Origin: Caldimicrobium thiodismutans
GTDB lineage: Bacteria > Desulfobacterota > Thermodesulfobacteria > Thermodesulfobacteriales > Thermodesulfobacteriaceae
NCBI GenBank assembly: GCA_002877875.1
Contig: PNIE01000068.1
Coordinates: 1-5,815 of the forward strand
Direction of reading: 5' to 3'
Length of the DNA: 5,815 bases
A model generated the notes under the pieces. It saw only the letters and a list, made by a program, of their open reading frames with translations, was not told the DNA's origin and did not search any database. Of this stretch, positions 3,592 to 5,815 are shown piece by piece (positions within the stretch are counted from its first letter, which is position 1; each line of letters begins with the position of its first letter). Both the position numbers and the translations under genes were made by a program.

Positions 3592-5815
3592 GTGCCTTTT
3601 CCTTTTCTGCCACAAGAAGTCTTGTCTTTATCACTGTATCAGGAGTTAAACTTATAGAGTCTATACCGCATTCAACAAGAAACTCGGCAAAATCTGGGAA
3701 ATCACTTGGAGCTTGTCCACAAATACCGATCTTTCTCCCCATTCTTTTAGCTACAGTAATTACCTCTTTCACCATTTTCTTTACAGCTGGATTTCTCTCA
3801 TCATAGAGATGAGAAACAAGTTCTGAATCTCTGTCAAGTCCGAGTACAAGCTGAGTTAAATCATTAGAACCTATAGAGAAGCCATCAAATATTTTAGCAA
3901 ACTCATCTGCAAGTACTACATTACTTGGTATCTCGCACATTACATATATCTCAAGGCCATCTTCGCCTCTTTTAAGGCCATATTTTTCCATAATCTGCAT
4001 TACCTTAACTCCCTCCTCAGGGGTCCTGCAGAAGGGGATCATTACCTTGATATTGGTAAGCCCCATTTCTTTTCTGGCCTTAAGAAGGGCCTTGCATTCA
4101 AGAGCAAAGGCAGGCTCAAACTTGGGATCATAATAACGAGAGGCTCCTCTCCATCCAATCATAGGATTGTGCTCTTCGGGTTCAAAGAGATATCCTCCAA
4201 GGAGATTGGCATACTCATTACTCTTAAAATCTGAGAGTCTAACAATGACATCTTTCGGATAAAAAGCAGCCGCAATAGTTGCCACACCTTGAGCGAGTTT
4301 ATCTATAAAAAAGTCTGCCTTATTCTCGTAACCAAAGGTCTTTTCTTCAATTATTTTTACAAGTTTTGCAATTTTTTTATCCTGTCCAGCCTTTTTCTTT
4401 AATTCCTCAAAGTAAACAAGAGCAAGGGGATGAATTCCGATATGAGAACCAATTATGAATTCGAGCCTTGCTAAACCGACCCCGTCATTGGGAATCTGGC
4501 CTTGAGCGAAAGCTTGTTCAGGGATCCCCACATTCATCATGATCTTGGTTTTTGTGGCAGGAAGTTTTTCCAGATCTATTCTTTCAACTTCAAAAGGAAT
4601 AAGGCCCTCAAGAACTCTTCCCTCCTCTCCTTGAGTGCAATCAATAGTAATCTCCATGCTATCTTTTATGACCTTGGTAGCTACTTCAGTTCCAACAATA
4701 CAAGGAATACCGAGCTCACGAGAAACTATAGCTGCATGACAAGTTCTTCCTCCTTTATCAGTCACAATGGCTGCAGCCTTTTTCATAATAGGCTCCCAAT
4801 CAGGATCTGTCATAGAGGTAACGAGGACCTCTCCCTCCTGAAATTCCCCGATCTTACTCACATCAAGAATAACTCTGGCTTTGCCCTGACCAATTTTACT
4901 TCCCACAGCCTTTCCTGTACAAAGAACTTTTCCATCTCCTTTTAACTTGTAGATTTCATAGAATTTCTGATCTTTTATAGCATGAACAGTCTCTGGACGG
5001 GCTTGCACAATAAAGAGCTCTCCTGTTCCTACCTCTTTTCCATCTCCATCCTTTGCCCATTCAATATCCATAGGTCTTCCATAATGCTCTTCAATAAGGA
5101 TAGCCCATTCTGCAAGCTTAAGGATCTCATCATCAGTTAATACAAAACTCATTCTTTCTTCTTTGGTTGTCTTAACTTCCTTTAAAGGTCTTTTGGGACT
5201 ATCTCCATAAACAAGTTTTACATGCTTACTTCCAAGTTTCTTGGAAAGAATAGGTCTATATCCCTGTTTAAGAGTAGGTTTAAATACATAGAATTCATCG
5301 GGATTAACTTTTCCCTGAACTACATATTCTCCAAGCCCCCAGGCCCCTGTTATATAAACTACCTCTCTAAAGCCTGATTCCGTATCCAGGGTAAACATAA
5401 CACCTGAGGAGGCTCTATCGGAACGAACCATTTTTTGAACAGCAACCGATAAATAAACAGAGAAGTGATCAAAACCTTTATCTTCACGATAAGATATAGC
5501 ACGATCTGTAAAGAGCGAAGCAAAACATCTTTGGACATATTCAACTACCCTTTCTGCTCCCTTCACATTTAAATAAGTTTCTTGCTGACCCGCAAAGGAG
5601 GCATCAGGAAGATCCTCTGCTGTAGCGGATGATCTTACAGCAACATCTGGATCTTTTCCGTACCTTTCCTCAAGTCTCTTATAAGCTTTTATAATTTCTT
5701 CAACAAGTCTTTCAGGCATTTTAGCATGAAGGATTAAACTTCTAATTTTTTTTCCTCTTTTCTGAAGATCTTGCACATTGTGAGAATCAAGCCCTTTTAA
5801 AGTCTCTTTAATCTG
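3572..5815 (-). CDS. ppsA: Phosphoenolpyruvate synthase (pyruvate, water dikinase), N-terminus beyond window edge
   Basis: PpsA converts pyruvate, ATP and water to phosphoenolpyruvate, AMP and phosphate, the entry step of gluconeogenesis from pyruvate. The open frame runs from the window edge to the TAA at 3572, giving 747 visible residues. Compared with the 792-residue E. coli enzyme, about 60 N-terminal residues are missing. The ATP-grasp domain comes first, with AVRSSATAEDLPDASFAGQQ (Arg61) and, later, HYGRPMDIEWAKDG and FIVQARPET. The swivelling phosphohistidine domain holds GGRTCHAAI with the phosphorylated His360. The C-terminal PEP/pyruvate barrel has RLSDFKSNEY (Arg526), MCEIPSN (Glu628), GSNDLTQ (Asn651, Asp652), GLDRDSE and GICGQ with the proton-donor Cys699. 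All key residues are present, so the enzyme looks active. A GTG at 5776 is internal, because the conserved PpsA sequence continues in frame upstream of it. Its end overlaps the following small gene by 20-44 bases. It is the first visible gene of the cluster, so any promoter lies outside the window. Confidence 0.98.
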   Translation of the reverse strand, partial: QIKETLKGLDSHNVQDLQKRGKKIRSLILHAKMPERLVEEIIKAYKRLEERYGKDPDVAVRSSATAEDLPDASFAGQQETYLNVKGAERVVEYVQRCFASLFTDRAISYREDKGFDHFSVYLSVAVQKMVRSDRASSGVMFTLDTESGFREVVYITGAWGLGEYVVQGKVNPDEFYVFKPTLKQGYRPILSKKLGSKHVKLVYGDSPKRPLKEVKTTKEERMSFVLTDDEILKLAEWAILIEEHYGRPMDIEWAKDGDGKEVGTGELFIVQARPETVHAIKDQKFYEIYKLKGDGKVLCTGKAVGSKIGQGKARVILDVSKIGEFQEGEVLVTSMTDPDWEPIMKKAAAIVTDKGGRTCHAAIVSRELGIPCIVGTEVATKVIKDSMEITIDCTQGEEGRVLEGLIPFEVERIDLEKLPATKTKIMMNVGIPEQAFAQGQIPNDGVGLARLEFIIGSHIGIHPLALVYFEELKKKAGQDKKIAKLVKIIEEKTFGYENKADFFIDKLAQGVATIAAAFYPKDVIVRLSDFKSNEYANLLGGYLFEPEEHNPMIGWRGASRYYDPKFEPAFALECKALLKARKEMGLTNIKVMIPFCRTPEEGVKVMQIMEKYGLKRGEDGLEIYVMCEIPSNVVLADEFAKIFDGFSIGSNDLTQLVLGLDRDSELVSHLYDERNPAVKKMVKEVITVAKRMGRKIGICGQAPSDFPDFAEFLVECGIDSISLTPDTVIKTRLLVAEKEKALEKDKN
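3600..3606 (-). promoter_or_regulatory. Start-deciding ribosome binding site inside the end of ppsA
   Basis: The minus strand reads AAAAGGAAAAGGCACTTG. AAAAGGA lies 8 bases before the TTG at 3591. This is the reason for preferring 3591 over the TTG at 3615, which is preceded by ACAAGACTTC with no useful match. The site is inside the last codons of ppsA, so ribosomes finishing ppsA would pass over it and could restart. Confidence 0.4.

Noticed and set aside
4502..4945. Plus-strand open frame of 147 codons inside ppsA
   Set aside because: It lies antisense to the swivelling-domain and linker region of a clearly conserved PpsA. It has no plausible ribosome binding site and its translation is Ser/His/Asn-rich low-complexity text with no recognisable motif.
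5359..5544. Minus-strand open frame in another phase within ppsA
   Set aside because: It overlaps the conserved ATP-grasp portion of PpsA in the same direction, with a hydrophobic, motif-free product.
5774..5776. GTG as the start of ppsA
   Set aside because: The reading frame continues upstream to the window edge without a stop, and about 70 conserved N-terminal residues of PpsA would be lost. The true start is outside the window.

Overview
The window reads as one stretch of chromosome from a thermophilic, probably anaerobic bacterium. The evidence is indirect. The DNA is AT-rich. Arginine is mostly AGA/AGG and isoleucine is often ATA. The coding strand is purine-loaded, so the printed strand looks pyrimidine-rich. 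Genes are packed 10 to 46 bases apart. A Thermodesulfobacterium/Caldimicrobium-like or Aquificota-like host is my best guess; the sequence does not prove it.

Everything coding lies on the minus strand, so transcription runs from position 5815 towards 1. The order is ppsA (phosphoenolpyruvate synthase, N-terminus cut off by the window edge); a small unrecognised exported or membrane-anchored proline-rich protein; an FtsB/DivIC-type divisome protein; ribH (lumazine synthase); pgk (phosphoglycerate kinase); and a tpiA gene fused in frame to a CoA-binding Rossmann domain, whose last few codons run off the left edge. There is no gene-free stretch over 50 bases, no RNA gene, no mobile element, no CRISPR and no convincing terminator.

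The layout suggests one operon, or two overlapping transcription units. PpsA makes phosphoenolpyruvate from pyruvate, and Pgk and TpiA act further up the same gluconeogenic/glycolytic route. RibH makes the riboflavin precursor, and the FtsB-like protein belongs to cell division. The ribH-pgk and pgk-tpiA junctions are tightly coupled: each TAA stop is part of the next gene's Shine-Dalgarno sequence. The junction before the FtsB-like gene is different. It has no Shine-Dalgarno but has a perfect TATAAT placed so that a transcript would be almost leaderless.

The most notable item is the TpiA-CoA-binding fusion. It is an uninterrupted 402-codon open frame with a complete set of triosephosphate isomerase catalytic residues, followed by a linker and a YccU-type CoA-binding domain. 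The second is the unassigned proline-rich secreted protein between ppsA and the division gene.
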